NCBI RefSeq assembly: GCF_051020975.1 | Contig: NW_027478162.1 | Location: 19,530,001 to 19,594,000 of the forward strand | Direction: 5' to 3' | DNA length: 64,000 nt | Origin: Osmia lignaria lignaria | Lineage: Eukaryota > Arthropoda > Insecta > Hymenoptera > Megachilidae | Part shown: piece after piece, positions 30,411 to 45,007 of the stretch | Layout of the letters: each line of letters begins with the position of its first letter | Numbering within the stretch: position 1 is the stretch's first letter | Translations under genes and position numbers: made by a program | Notes under the pieces: generated by a model | Database searches by the model: none | Seen by the model: the letters and a program-made list of their open reading frames with translations, nothing else | What the model was told of the DNA's origin: nothing

Positions 30411-33389
30411 GCGAGCTATGGCAAAATGTTGAGAGACCTTTTTTGTAGAGAATTATGTTTCCTACAATTTATGTTCTATGATATTTTTTGATCAGAAGCG
30501 TAGTTTTCGAGATATATCTAGATATTTAAAAGTTACGAAGCCGCACCAACATAATAGAGATACAGAAACACCGTGGCCCCTTTCTTTGAGATAACTCTGC
30601 ACTAGTGCGAGCCGCAAATGCCACTTCCAGCTTAGCTGTGCAGAAGAAGAACAACAAGAAGAAGAAATATCTCGAAATATGTCCGTCAGGCCCCTTCCCT
30701 TGAGATAAATCTGCAAATATCTCGGAAACGAAGCGAGCTATGGCAAAATGTTAAGAGACCTTTTTTGTAGAGAATAATGTTTCCTACAATCTACGTACTA
30801 TGATATTTTTTGATCAGAAGCGTAGTTTTCGAGATATATCGAGATATTTAAAAGTTCCGAAGCCGCACCAACATAATAGAGATACAGAAATACCGTGGCC
30901 CCTTTCTTTGGGATAACTCTGCACTATCGCGACCTGCAAATGCCACTTCCAGCTTAGCTGTGCAGAACAAGAACAACAAGAAGAAGAAATATCTCGAAAT
31001 ATGTCCGTCAGGCCCCTTCCCTTGAGATAAATATGCAAATATCTCGGAAACGAAGCGAGCTATGGCAAAATGTTAAGAGACCTTTTTTGTAGAGAATTAA
31101 GTTTCCTACTTTTTATGTTCTATGATATTTTTTGATCAGATGCGTAGTTCTCGAGATATATCAAGATATTTAAAAGTTCCGAAGCCGCACCAACATAATA
31201 GAGATACAGAAACACCGTGGCCCCTCTCTTTGAGATAACTCTGCACTATTGCGAGCTGCAAATGCCACTTCCAGCTTAGCTGTGCAGAACAAGAACAACA
31301 AGAAGAAGAAATATCTCGAAATATGTCCGTCAGGCCCCTTCCCTTGAGATAAATCTGCAAATATCTCGGAAACGAAACGAGCTATGGCAAAATGTTTAGA
31401 GACCTTTCTTGTAGAGAATTAAGTTTCCTACTTTTTATGTAGTATGATATTTTTTGATCAGATGCGTAGTTCTCGAGATATATCAAGATATTTAAAAGTT
31501 CCGAAGCCGCACCAACATAATAGAGATACAGAAACACCGTGGCCCCTTTCTTTGGGATAACTCTGCACTATTGCGAGCTGCAAATGCCACTTCCAGCTTA
31601 GCTGTGCAGAACAAGAACAACAAGAAGAAGAAATATCTCGAAATATGTCCGTCAGGCCCCTGCCCTTGAGATATATCTGCAACTATCTCGGAAACCAAGC
31701 GAGCTATGGCAAAATGTTAAGAGACCTTTTTTGTAGAGAATTATGTTTCCTACAATTTATGTTCTATGATATTTTTTGATCAGAAGCGTAGTTTTCGAGA
31801 TATATCTAGATATTTAAAAGTTACGAAGCCGCACCAACATAATAGAGATACAGAAACACCGTGGCCCCTTTCTTTGAGATAACTCCGCAATAGTGCGAGC
31901 CGCAAATGCCACTTCCAGCTTAGCTGTGCAGAAGAAGAACAACAAGAAGAAGAAATATCTCGAAATATGTCCGTCAGGCCCCTTCCCTTGAGATAAATCT
32001 GCAAATATCTCGGAAACGAAGCGAGCTATGGCAAAATGTTAAGAGACCTTTTTTGTAGAGAATTATGTTTCCTACTTTTTATGTTCTATGATATTTTTTG
32101 ATCAGACGCGTAGTTCTCGAGATATATCAAGATATTTAAAAGTTCCGAAGCCGCACCAACATAATAGAGATACAGAAACACCGTGGCCCCTTTCTTTGAG
32201 ATATCTCTGCACTATTGCGAGCTGCAAATGCCACTTCTAGCTTAGCTGTGCAGAAGAAGAACAACAAGAAGAAGAAATATCTCGAAATATGTCCGTGAGG
32301 CCACTTCCCTTGAGATAAATCTGCAAATATCTCGGAAACGAAGCGAGCTATGGCAAAATGTTAAGAGACCTTATTTGTAGAGAATTAAGTTTCCTACTTT
32401 TTATGTTCTATGATATTTTTTGATCAGAAGCGTAGTTCTCGAGATATATCAAGATATTTAAAAGTTCCGAAGCCGCACCAACATAATAGAGATACAGAAA
32501 CACCGTGGCCCCTTTCTTTGGGATAACTCTGCACTATTGCGAGCTGCAAATGCCACTTCCAGCTTAGCTGTGCAGAACAAGAACAACAAGAAGAAGAAAT
32601 ATCTCGAAATATGTCCGTCAGGCCCCTGCCCTTGAGATATATCTGCAACTATCTCGGAAACCAAGCGAGCTATGGCAAAATGTTAAGAGACCTTTTTTGT
32701 AGAGAATTATGTTTCCTACTTTTTATGTTCTATGATATTTTTTGATCAGACGCGTAGTTCTCGAGATATATCAAGATATTTAAAAGTTCCGAAGCCGCAC
32801 CAACATAATAGAGATACAGAAACACCGTGGCCCCTTTCTTTGAGATATCTCTGCACTATTGCGAGCTGCAAATGCCACTTCCAGCTTAGCTGTGCAGAAG
32901 AAGAACAACAAGAAGAAGAAATATCTCGAAATATGTCCGTGAGGCCACTTCCCTTGAGATAAATCTGCAAATATCTCGGAAACGAAGCGAGCTATGGCAA
33001 AATGTTAAGAGACCTTATTTGTAGAGAATTAAGTTTCCTACTTTTTATGTTCTATGATATTTTTTGATCAGAAGCGTAGTTCTCGAGATATATCAAGATA
33101 TTTAAAAGTTCCGAAACCGCACCAACATAATAGAGATACAGAAACACCGTGGCCCCTTTCTTTGAGATAACTCTGCACTATTGCGAGCTGTAAATGCCAC
33201 TTCCAGCTTAGCTGTGCAGAAGAAGAACAACAAGAAGAAGAAATATCTCGAAATATGTCCGTCAGGCCCCTGCCCTTGAGATATATCTGCAAATATCTCG
33301 GAAACCAAGCGAGCTATGGCAAAATGTTAAGAGACCTTTTTTGTAGAGAATTATGTTTCCTACAATTTATGTTCTATGATATTTTTTGA

Positions 33390-36300
33390 TCAGAAGCGTA
33401 GTTTTCGAGATATATCTAGATATTTAAAAGTTACGAAGCCGCACCAACATAATAGAGATACAGAAACACCGTGGCCCCTTTCTTTGAGATAACTCTGCAA
33501 TAGTGCGAGCCGCAAATGCCACTTCCAGCTTAGCTGTGCAGAAGAAGAACAACAAGAAGAAGAAATATCTCGAAATATGTCCGTCAGGCCCCTTCCCTTG
33601 AGATAAATCTGCAAATATCTCGGAAACGAAGCGGGCTATGGCAAAATGTTAAGAGACCTTTTTTGTAGAGAATTAAGTTTCCTACTTTTTATGTTCTATG
33701 ATATTTTTTGATCAGATGCGTAGTTCTCGAGATATATCAAGATATTTAAAAGTTCCGAAGCCGCACCAACATAATACAGATACAGAAACACCGTGGCCCC
33801 TTTCTTTGAGATAACTCTGCACTAGTGCGAGCCGCAAATGCCACTTCCAGCTTAGCTGTGCAGAAGAAGAACAACAAGAAGAAGAAATATCTCGAAATAT
33901 GTCCGTCAGGCCCCTTCCCTTGAGATAAATCTGCAAATATCTCGGAAACGAAGCGAGCTATGGCAAAATGTTAAGAGACCTTTTTTGTAGCGAATTAAGT
34001 TTCCTACTTTTTATGTTTTATGATATTTTTTGATCAGATGCGTAGTTCTCGAGATATATCAAGATATTTAAAAGTTCCGAAGCCGCACCAACATAATAGA
34101 GATACAGAAACACCGTGGCCCCTTTCTTTGAGATAACTCTGCACTATTGCGAGCTGGAAATGCCACTTCCAGTTTAGCTGTTCAGAAGAAGAACAACAAG
34201 AAGAAGAAATATCTCGAAATATGTCCGTTAGGCCCCTTCCCTTGAGCTGAATCTGCAAATATCTCGGAAACGAAGCGAGCTATGGCAAAATGTTAAGAGA
34301 CGTTTTTTGTAGAGAATTATGTTTCCTATAATTTATGTTCTATGATATTTTTTGATCAGAAGCGTAGTTTTCGAGATATATCGAGATACTTAAAAGTTCC
34401 GAAGCCGCACCAACATATTAGAGATACAGAAACACCGTGGCCCCTTTCTTTGAGATAACTGTGCACTAGTGCGAGCCGCAAATGCCACTTCCAGCTTAGC
34501 TGTGCAGAAGATGAACAACAAGAAGAAGAAACTTCTCGAAATATGTCCGTTAGGCCCCTTCCCTTGAGATAAATCTGCAAATATCTCGGAAACGAAGCGA
34601 GCTATGGCAAAATGTTAAGAGACCTTTTTTGTAGAGAATTAAGTTTCCTACTTTTTATGTAGTATGATATTTTTTGATCAGATGCGTAGTTCTCGAGATA
34701 TATCAAGATATTTAAAAGTTCCGAAGCCGCACCAACATAATAGAGATACAGAAACACCGTGGCCCCTTTCTTTGGGATAACTCTGCACTATTGCGAGCTG
34801 CAAATGCCACTTCCAGCTTAGCTGTGCAGAACAAGAACAACAAGAAGAAGAAATATCTCGAAATATGTCCGTCAGGCCCCTGCCCTTGAGATATATCTGC
34901 AACTATCTCGGAAACCAAGCGAGCTATGGCAAAATGTTAAGAGACCTTTTTTGTAGAGAATTATGTTTCCTACAATTTATGTTCTATGATATTTTTTGAT
35001 CAGAAGCGTAGTTTTCGAGATATATCTAGATATTTAAAAGTTACGAAGCCGCACCAACATAATAGAGATACAGAAACACCGTGGCCCCTTTCTTTGAGAT
35101 AACTCTGCAATAGTGCGAGCCGCAAATGCCACTTCCAGCTTAGCTGTGCAGAAGAAGAACAACAAGAAGAAGAAATATCTCGAAATATGTCCGTCAGGCC
35201 CCTTCCCTTGAGATAAATCTGCAAATATCTCGGAAACGAAGCGAGCTATGGCAAAATGTTAAGAGACCTTTTTTGTAGAGAATTATGTTTCCTACTTTTT
35301 ATGTTCTATGATATTTTTTGATCAGACGCGTAGTTCTCGAGATATATCAAGATATTTAAAAGTTCCGAAGCCGCACCAACATAATACAGATACAGAAACA
35401 CCGTGGCCCCTTTCTTTGAGATAACTCTGCACTAGTGCGAGCCGCAAATGCCACTTCCAGCTTAGCTGTGCAGAAGAAGAACAACAAGAAGAAGAAATAT
35501 CTCGAAATATGTCCGTCAGGCCCCTTCCCTTGAGATAAATCTGCAAATATCTCGGAAACGAAGCGAGCTATGGCAAAATGTTAAGAGACCTTTTTTGTAG
35601 CGAATTAAGTTTCCTACTTTTTATGTTCTATGATATTTTTTGATCAGATGCGTAGTTCTCGAGATATATCAAGATATTTAAAAGTTCCGAAGCCGCACCA
35701 ACATAATAGAGATACAGAAACACCGTGGCCCCTTTCTTTGAGATAACTCTGCACTATTGCGAGCTGGAAATGCCACTTCCAGTTTAGCTGTGCAGAAGAA
35801 GAACAACAAGAAGAAGAAATATCTCGAAATATGTCCGTTAGGCCCCTTCCCTTGAGCTGAATCTGCAAATATCTCGGAAACGAAGCGAGCTATGGCAAAA
35901 TGTTAAGAGACGTTTTTTGTAGAGAATTATGTTTCCTATAATTTATGTTCTATGATATTTTTTGATCAGAAGCGTAGTTTTCGAGATATATCGAGATACT
36001 TAAAAGTTCCGAAGCCGCACCAACATATTAGAGATACAGAAACACCGTGGCCCCTTTCTTTGAGATAACTGTGCACTAGTGCGAGCCGCAAATGCCACTT
36101 CCAGCTTAGCTGTGCAGAAGATGAACAACAAGAAGAAGAAGCTTCTCGAAATATGTCCGTTAGGCCCCTTCCCTTGAGATAAATCTGCAAATATCTCGGA
36201 AACGAAGCGAGCTATGGCAAAATGTTAAGAGACCTTTTTTGTAGAGAATTAAGTTTCCTACTTTTTATGTTCTATGATATTTTTTGATCAGATGCGTAGT

Positions 36301-36609
36301 TCTCGAGATATATCAAGATATTTAAAAGTTCCGAAACCGCACCAACATAATAGAGATACAGAAACACCGTGGCCCCTTTCTTTGAGATAACTCTGCACTA
36401 TTGCGAGCTGTAAATGCCACTTCCAGCTTAGCTGTGCAGAAGAAGAACAACAAGAAGAAGAAATATCTCGAAATATGTCCGTCCGGCCCCTGCCCTTGAG
36501 ATATATCTGCAAATATCTCGGAAACCAAGCGAGCTATGGCAAAATGTTAAGAGACCTTTTTTGTAGAGAATTATGTTTCCTACAATTTATGTTCTATGAT
36601 ATTTTTTGG
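33390..36609. repeat. Two pentamer higher-order units (1610 bp each)
   Basis: Monomers at 33390, 33712, 34034 and 34356 match in order those at 35000, 35322, 35644 and 35966. Marks are AAAAGTTACGAAG with TGCAATAGTGCG, AATACAGATACAG, GAGCTGGAAATG with CAGTTTAGC, and GATACTTAAAAG with CATATTAGAG and GAAGATGAAC. The fifth monomers (34678 and 36288) differ. A further partial unit follows from 36610 in which the AATACAGATACAG monomer is missing. Confidence 0.75.
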
Positions 36610-39600
36610 TCAGAAGCGTAGTTTTCGAGATATATCTAGATATTTAAAAGTTACGAAGCCGCACCAACATAATAGAGATACAGAAACACCGTGGCTCCTT
36701 TCTTTGAGATAACTCTGCACTATTGCGAGCTGGAAATGCCACTTCCAGTTTAGCTGTGCAGAAGAAGAACAACAAGAAGAAGAAATATCTCGAAATATGT
36801 CCGTTAGGCCCCTTCCCTTGAGATAAATCTGCAAATATCTCGGAAACGAAGCGAGCTATGGCAAAATGTTAAGAGACCTTTTTTGTAGAGAATTAAGTTT
36901 CCTACTTTTTATGTTCTATGATATTTTTTGATCAGATGCGTAGTTCTCGGGATATATCAAGATATTTAAAAGTTCCGAAGCCGCACCAACATAATAGAGA
37001 TACAGAAACACCGTGGCCCCTTTCTTTGAGATAACTCTGCACTATTGCGAGCTGGAAATGCCACTTCCAGTTTAGCTGTGCAGAAGAAGAACAACAAGAA
37101 GAAGAAATATCTCGAAATATGTCCGTTAGGCCCCTTCCCTTGAGCTGAATCTGCAAATATCTCGGAAACGAAGCGAGCTATGGCAAAATGTTAAGAGACG
37201 TTTTTTGTAGAGAATTATGTTTCCTACAATTTATATTCTATGATATTTTTTGATCAGAAGCGTAGTTTTCGAGATATATCGAGATACTTAAAAGTTCCGA
37301 AGCCGCACCAACATATTAGAGATACAGAAACACCGTGGCCCCTTTCTTTGAGATAACTGTGCACTAGTGCGAGCCGCAAATGCCACTTCCAGCTTAGCTG
37401 TGCAGAAGATGAACAACAAGAAGAAGAAACTTCTCGAAATATGTCCGTTAGGCCCCTTCCCTTGAGATAAATCTGCAAATATCTCGGAAACGAAGCGAGC
37501 TATGGCAAAATGTTAAGAGACCTTTTTTGTAGAGAATTAAGTTTCCTACTTTTTATGTTCTATGATATTTTTTGATCAGATGCGTAGTTCTCGAGATATA
37601 TCAAGATATTTAAAAGTTCCGAAGCCGCACCAACATAATAGAGATACAGAAACACCGTGGCCCCTTTCTTTGAGATAACTCTGCACTATTGCGAACTGTA
37701 AATGCCACTTCCAGCTTAGCTGTGCAGAAGAAGAACAACAAGAAGAAGAAATATCTCGAAATATGTCCGTCAGGCCCCTGCCCTTGAGATATATCTGCAA
37801 ATATCTCGGAAACGAAGCGAGCTATGGCAAAATGTTGAGAGACCTTTTTTGTAGAGAATTATGTTTCCTACAATTTAGGTTCTATGATATTTTTTGATCA
37901 GAAGCGTAGTTTTCGAGATATATCGAGATATTTAAAAGTTCCGAAGCCGCACCAACATAATAGAGATACAGAAACACCGTGGCCCCTTTCTTTGAGATAA
38001 CTCTGCAATAGTGCGAGCCGCAAATGCCACTTCCAGCTTAGCTGTGCAGAAGAAGAAGAACAAGAAGAAGAAATATCTCGAAATATGTCCGTCAGGCCCC
38101 TTCCCTTGAGATAAATCTGCAAATATCTCGGAAACGAAGCGAGCTATGGCAAAATGTTAAGAGACCTTTTTTGTAGAGAATTAAGTTTCCTACTTTTTAT
38201 GTTCTATGATATTTTTTGATCAGATGCGTAGTTCTCGAGATATATCAAGATATTTAAAAGTTCCGAAGCCGCACCAACATAATAGAGATACAGAAACACC
38301 GTGGCCCCTTTCTTTGAGATAACTCTGCACTAGTGCGAGCCGCAAATGCCACTTCCAGCTTAGCTGTGCAGAAGAAGAACAACAAGAAGAAGAAATATCT
38401 CGAAATATGTCCGACAGGCCCCTTCCCTTGAGATAAATCTGCAAATATCTCGGAAACGAAGCGAGCTATGGCGAAATGTTAAGAGACCTTTTTTGTAGAG
38501 AATTAAGTTTCCTACTTTTTATCTTCTATGATATTTTTTGATCAGATGCGTAGTTCTCGAGATATATCAAGATATTTAAAAGTGCCGAAGCCGCACCAAC
38601 ATAATACAGATACAGAAACACCGTGGCCCCTTTCTTTGAGATAACTCTGCACTAGTGCGAGCCGCAAATGCCACTTCCAGCTTAGCTGTGCAGAAGAAGA
38701 ACAACAAGAAGAAGAAATATCTCGAAATATGTCCGTCAGGCCCCTTCCCTTGAGATAAATCTGCAAATATCTCGGAAACGAAGCGAGCTATGGCAAAATG
38801 TTAAGAGACCTTTTTTGTAGAGAATTAAGTTTCCTACTTTTTATGTTCTATGATATTTTTTGATCAGATGCGTAGTTCTCGAGATATATCAAGATATTTA
38901 AAAGTTCCGAAGCCGCACCAACATAATAGAGATACAGAAACACCGTGGCCCCTTTCTTTGAGATAACTGTGCACTAGTGCGAGCCGCGAATGCCACTTCC
39001 AGCTTAGCTGTGCAGAAGAAGAACAACAAGAAGAAGAAATATCTCGAAATATGTCCGTCAGGCCCCTTCGCTTGAGATAAATCTGCAAATATCTCGGAAA
39101 CGAAGCGAGCTATGGCAAAATGTTAAGAGACCTTTTTTGTAGAGAATTAAGTTTCCTACTTTTTATGTTCTATGATATTTTTTGATCAGATGCGTAGTTC
39201 TCGAGATATATCAAGATATTTAAAAGTTCCGAAGCCGCACCAACATAATAGAGATACAGAAACACCGTGGCCCCTTTCTTTGAGATAACTCTGCACTATT
39301 GCGAGCTGGAAATGCCACTTCCAGTTTAGCTGTGCAGAAGAAGAACAACAAGAAGAAGAAATATCTCGAAATATGTCCGTTAGGCCCCTTCCCTTGAGAT
39401 AAATCTGCAAATATCTCGGAAACGAAGCGAGCTATGGCAAAATGTTTAGAGACCTTTTTTGTAGAGAATTAAGTTTCCTACTTTTTATGTTCTATGATAT
39501 TTTTTGATCAGATGCGCAGTTCTCGAGATATATCAAGATATTTAAAAGTTCCGAAGCCGCACCAACATAATAGAGATACAGAAACACGGTGGCCCCTTTC

Positions 39601-41439
39601 TTTGAGATAACCGTGCACTAGTGCGAGCCGCAAATGCCACTTCCAGCTTAGCTGTGCAGAAGAAGAACAACAAGAAGAAGAAATATCTCGAAATATGTCC
39701 GTCAGGCCCCTTCCCTTGAGATAAATCTGCAAATATCTCGGAAACGAAGCGAGCTATGGCAAAATGTTAAGAGACCTTTTTTGTAGAGAATTATGTTTCC
39801 TACTTTTTATGTTCTATGATATTTTTTGATCAGATGCGTAGTTCTCGAGATATATCAAGATATTTAAAAGTTCCGAAGCCGCACCAACATAATACAGATA
39901 CAGAAACACCGTGGCCCCTTTCTTTGAGATAACTCTGCACTAGTGCGAGCCGCAAATGCCACTTCCAGCTTAGCTGTGCAGAAGAAAAACAACAAGAAGA
40001 AGAAATATCTCGAAATATGTCCGTCAGGCCCCTTCCCTTGAGATAAATCTGCAAATATCTCGGAAACGAAGCGAGCTATGGCAAAATGTTAAGAGACCTT
40101 TTTTGTAGCGAATTAAGTTTCCTACTTTTTATGTTCTATGATATTTTTTGATCAGATGCGTAGTTCTCGAGATATATCAAGATATTTAAAAGTTCCGAAG
40201 CCGCACCAACATAATAGAGATACAGAAACACCGTGGCTCCTTTCTTTGAGATAACTCTGCACTATTGCGAGCTGGAAATGCCACTTCCAGTTTAGCTGTG
40301 CAGAAGAAGAACAACAAGAAGAAGAAATATCTCGAAATATGTCCGTTAGGCCCCTTCCCTTGAGATAAATCTGCAAATATCTCGGAAACGAAGCGAGCTA
40401 TGGCAAAATGTTAAGAGACCTTTTTTGTAGAGAATTAAGTTTCCTACTTTTTATGTTCTATGATATTTTTTGATCAGATGCGTAGTTCTCGAGATATATC
40501 AAGATATTTAAAAGTTCCGAAGCCGCACCAACATAATAGAGATACAGAAACACCGTGGCCCCTTTCTTTGAGATAACTCTGCACTATTGCGAGCTGGAAA
40601 TGCCACTTCCAGTTTAGCTGTGCAGAAGAAGAACAACAAGAAGAAGAAATATCTCGAAATATGTCCGTTAGGCCCCTTCCCTTGAGCTGAATCTGCAAAT
40701 ATCTCGGAAACGAAGCGAGCTATGGCAAAATGTTAAGAGACGTTTTTTGTAGAGAATTATGTTTCCTACAATTTATGTTCTATGATATTTTTTGATCAGA
40801 AGCGTAGTTTTCGAGATATATCGAGATACTTAAAAGTTCCGAAGCCGCACCAACATATTAGAGATACAGAAACACCGTGGCCCCTTTCTTTGAGATAACT
40901 GTGCACTAGTGCGAGCCGCAAATGCCACTTCCAGCTTAGCTGTGCAGAAGATGAACAACAAGAAGAAGAAACTTCTCGAAATATGTCCGTTAGGCCCCTT
41001 CCCTTGAGATAAATCTGCAAATATCTCGGAAACGAAGCGAGCTATGGCAAAATGTTAAGAGACCTTTTTTGTAGAGAATTAAGTTTCCTACTTTTTATGT
41101 TCTATGATATTTTTTGATCAGATACGTAGTTCTCGAGATATATCAAGATATTTAAAAGTTCCGAAGCCGCACCAACATAATAGAGATACAGAAACACCGT
41201 GGCCCCTTTCTTTGAGATAACTCTGCACTATTGCGAACTGTAAATGCCACTTCCAGCTTAGCTGTGCAGAAGAAGAACAACAAGAAGAAGAAATATCTCG
41301 AAATATGTCCGTCAGGCCCCTGCCCTTGAGATATATCTGCAAATATCTCGGAAACGAAGCGAGCTATGGTAAAATGTTGAGAGACCTTTTTTGTAGAGAA
41401 TTATGTTTCCTACAATTTAGGTTCTATGATATTTTTTGA
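36610..41439. repeat. Tetramer 36610-37897 repeated at 40152-41439
   Basis: Four monomers at 36610, 36932, 37254 and 37576 reappear in order at 40152, 40474, 40796 and 41118, an offset of exactly 3542 bp (11 monomers). Diagnostic marks are GTGGCTCCTTTC in the first, GAGCTGAATCTGC with GAGCTGGAAATG in the second, GATACTTAAAAG with CATATTAGAG in the third, and GCGAACTGTAAATG in the fourth. The monomers between the two copies are of other types. Confidence 0.7.
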
Positions 41440-43049
41440 TCAGAAGCGTAGTTTTCGAGATATATCGAGATATTTAAAAGTTCCGAAGCCGCACCAACAT
41501 AATAGAGATACAGAAACACCGTGGCCCCTTTCTTTGAGATAACTGTGCACTAGTGCGAGCCGCGAATGCCACTTCCAGCTTAGCTGTGCAGAAGAAGAAC
41601 AACAAGAAGAAGAAATATCTCGAAATATGTCCGTCAGGCCCCTTCCCTTGAGATAAATCTGCAAATATCTCGGAAACGAAGCGAGCTATGGCAAAATGTT
41701 AAGAGACCTTTTTTGTACAAAATTATGTTTCCTACTTTTTATGTTCTGTGATATTTTTTGATCAGAAGCGTAGTTTTCGAGATATATCGAGATATTTAAA
41801 AGTTCCGAAGCCGCACCAAAATAATAGAGATACAGAAACACCGTGGCCCCTTTCTTTGAGATAACTCTGCAATAGTGCGAGCCGCAAATGCCACTTCCAG
41901 CTTAGCTGTGCAGAAGAAGAACAACAAGAAGAAGAAATATCTCGAAATATGTCCGTCAGGCCCCTTCCCTTGAGATAAATCTGCAAATATCTCGGAAACG
42001 AAGCGAGCTATGGCAAAATGTTAAGAGACCTTTTTTGTAGAGAATTAAGTTTCCTACTTTTTATGTTCTAGGATATTTTCTGATCAGATGCGCAGTTCTC
42101 GAGATATATCAAGATATTTAAAAGTTCCGAAGCCGCACCAACATAATAGAGATACAGAAACACCGTGGCCCCTTTCTTTGAGATAACCGTGCACTAGTGC
42201 GAGCCGCAAATGCCACTTCCAGCTTAGCTGTGCAGAAGAAGAACAACAAGAAGAAGAAATATCTCGAAATATGTCCGTCAGGCCCCTTCCCTTGAGATAA
42301 ATCTGCAAATATCTCGGAAACGAAGCGAGCTATGGCAAAATGTTAAGAGACCTTTTTTGTAGAGAATTATGTTTCCTACTTTTTATGTTCTATGATATTT
42401 TTTGATCAGACGCGTAGTTCTCGAGATATATCAAGATATTTAAAAGTTCCGAAGCCGCACCAACATAATAGAGATACAGAAACACCGTGGCCCCTTTCTT
42501 TGAGATAACCCTGCAATAGTGCGAGCCGCAAATGCCACTTCCAGCTTAGCTGTGCAGAAGAAGAACAACAAGAAGAAGAAATATCTCGAAATATGTCCGT
42601 TAGGCCCCTTCCCTTGAGATAAATCTGCAAATATCTCGGAAACGAAGCGAGCTATGGCAAAATGTTGAGAGACCTTTTTTGTAGACAATTAAGTTTCCTA
42701 CTTTTTATGTTCTATGATATTTTTTGATCAGATGCGTAGTTCTCGAGATATATCAAGATATTTAAAAGTTCCGAAGCCGCACCAACATAATAGAGATACA
42801 GAAAAACCGTGGCCCCTCTCTTTGAGATAACTCTGCACTATTGCGAGCTGCAAATGCCACTTCCAGCTTAGCTGTGCTGAAGAAGAACAACAAGAAGAAG
42901 AAATATCTCGAAATATGTCCGTCAGGCCCCTTCCCTTGAGATAAATCTGCAAATATCTCGGAAACGAAGCGAGCTATGGCAAAATGTTAAGAGACCTTTT
43001 TTGTAGAGAATTATGTTTCCTACTTTTTATGTTCTGTGATATTTTTTGA

Positions 43050-43693
43050 TCAGAAGCGTAGTTTTCGAGATATATCGAGATATTTAAAAGTTCCGAAGCC
43101 GCACCAAAATAATAGAGATACAGAAACACCGTGGCCCCTTTCTTTGAGATAACTCTGCAATAGTGCGAGCCGCAAATGCCACTTCCAGCTTAGCTGTGCA
43201 GAAGAAGAACAACAAGAAGAAGAAATATCTCGAAATATGTCCGTCAGGCCCCTTCCCTTGAGATAAATCTGCAAATATCTCGGAAACGAAGCGAGCTATG
43301 GCAAAATGTTAAGAGACCTTTTTTGTAGAGAATTATGTTTCCTACTTTTTATGTTCTGTGATATTTTTTGATCAGAAGCGTAGTTTTCGAGATATATCGA
43401 GATATTTAAAAGTTCCGAAGCCGCACCAAAATAATAGAGATACAGAAACACCGTGGCCCCTTTCTTTGAGATAACTCTGCAATAGTGCGAGCCGCAAATG
43501 CCACTTCCAGCTTAGCTGTGCAGAAGAAGAACAACAAGAAGAAGAAATATCTCGAAATATGTCCGTCAGGCCCCTTCCCTTGAGATAAATCTGCAAATAA
43601 CTCGGAAACGAAGCGAGCTATGGCAAAATGTTAAGAGACCTTTTTTGTAGAGAATTAAGTTTCCTACTTTTTATGTTCTATGATATTTTTTGA
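43050..43693. repeat. Adjacent near-identical monomer pair
   Basis: The monomers beginning at 43050 and 43372 share GTTCTGTGATAT, CACCAAAATAATAG and TGCAATAGTGCG, rare elsewhere; the monomer at 41762 carries the same set. This looks like a very recent single-monomer duplication. I noticed one difference near the end of the second copy (CAAATAACTCGG for CAAATATCTCGG). Confidence 0.7.
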
Positions 43694-45003
43694 TCAGATG
43701 CGTAGTTCTCGAGATATATCAAGATATTTAAAAGTTCCGAAGCCGCACCAACATAATAGAGATACAGAAACACCGTGGCCCCTTTCTTTGAGATAACTCT
43801 GCACTAGTGCGAGCCGCAAATGCCACTTCCAGCTTAGCTGTGCAGAAGAAGAACAACAAGAAGAAGAAATATCTCGAAATATGTCCGTCAGGCCCCTTCC
43901 CTTGAGATAAATCTGCAAATATCTCGGAAACGAAGCGAGGTATGGCAAAATGTTAAGAGACCTTTTTTGTAGAGACTTAAGTTTCCTACTTTTTATGTTC
44001 TATGATATTTTTTGATCAGATGCGTAGTTCTCGAGATATATCAAGATATTTAAAAGTTCCAAAGCCGCACCAACATAATAGAGATACAGAAACACCGTGG
44101 CCCCTTTCTTTGAGATAACTCTGCACTATTGCGAGCTGGAAATGCCACTTCCAGTTTAGCTGTGCAGAAGAAGAACAACAAGAAGAAGAAATATCTCGAA
44201 ATATGTCCGTTAGGCCCCTTCCCTTGAGATAAATCTGCAAATATCTCGGAAACGAAGCGAGCTATGGCAAAATGTTAAGAGACCTTTTTTGTAGAGAATT
44301 AAGTTTCCTACTTTTTATGTTCTATGATATTTTTTGATCAGATGCGCAGTTCTCGAGATATATCAAGATATTTAAAAGTTCCGAAGCCGCACCAACATAA
44401 TAGAGATACAGAAACACCGTGGCCCCTTTCTTTGAGATAACCGTGCACTAGTGCGAGCCGCAAATGCCACTTCCAGCTTAGCTGTGCAGAAGAAGAACAA
44501 CAAGAAGAAGAAATATCTCGAAATATGTCCGTCAGGCCCCTTCCCTTGAGATAAATCTGCAAATATCTCGGAAACGAAGCGAGCTATGGCAAAATGTTAA
44601 GAGACCTTTTTTGTAGAGAATTAAGTTTCCTACTTTTTATGTTCTATGATATTTTTTGATCAGATGCGTAGTTCTCGAGATATATCAAGATATTTAAAAG
44701 TTCCGAAGCCGCACCAACATAATAGAGATACAGAAACACCGTGGCCCCTTTCTTTGAGATAACTCTGCAATAGTGCGAGCCGCAAATGCCACTTCCAGCT
44801 TAGCTGTGCAGAAGAAGAACAACAAGAAGAAGAAATATCTCGAAATATGTCCGTTAGGCCCCTTCCCTTGAGATAAATCTGCAAATATCTCGGAAACGAA
44901 GCGAGCTATGGCAAAATGTTAAGAGACCTTTTTTGTAGAGAATTAAGTTTCCTACTTTTTATGTTGTATGATATTTTTTGATCAGATGCGTAGTTCTCGA
45001 GAT

Positions 45004-45007
45004 ATAT
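45004..45007. other. Left target-site duplication ATAT
   Basis: ATAT directly precedes the 5' LTR and is repeated at 53237-53240. The undisturbed satellite here reads GAGATATATCAAG, so integration duplicated four bases of the 8-bp palindrome GATATATC, present once in most monomers. Confidence 0.93.

Larger units (their letters stand above)
1..45007. repeat. 322-bp satellite array, left block (about 139.8 monomers)
   Basis: The same 322-bp unit repeats head to tail without interruption from the first base to the retrotransposon. Landmarks such as GATCAGATGCG or GATCAGAAGCG recur every 322 bases (226, 548, 870 ... 44660, 44982), and 139 steps accumulate only a 2-base drift, explained by single-base losses near 18839 and 20448. 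Each monomer contains AT-rich CGAGATAT and ATATCTCG motifs, a short palindrome, a purine-rich mirror repeat and a conserved GGCAAAATGTTAAGAG stretch. Monomers differ by scattered substitutions and form higher-order groups. No host gene lies inside. The array begins before base 1. Such arrays usually form pericentromeric or centromeric heterochromatin; that location is inferred. Confidence 0.98.

Noticed and set aside
17936..44884. Higher-order repeats as pure assembly artefact.
   Set aside because: Copies differ by ordered, shared and private variants, which argues for real duplication. Copy number and the exact order still depend on long-read support, which cannot be seen here.
1..45007. CRISPR array.
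   Set aside because: The units are contiguous 322-bp satellites with no unique spacers and no cas genes, in a eukaryotic-looking context.
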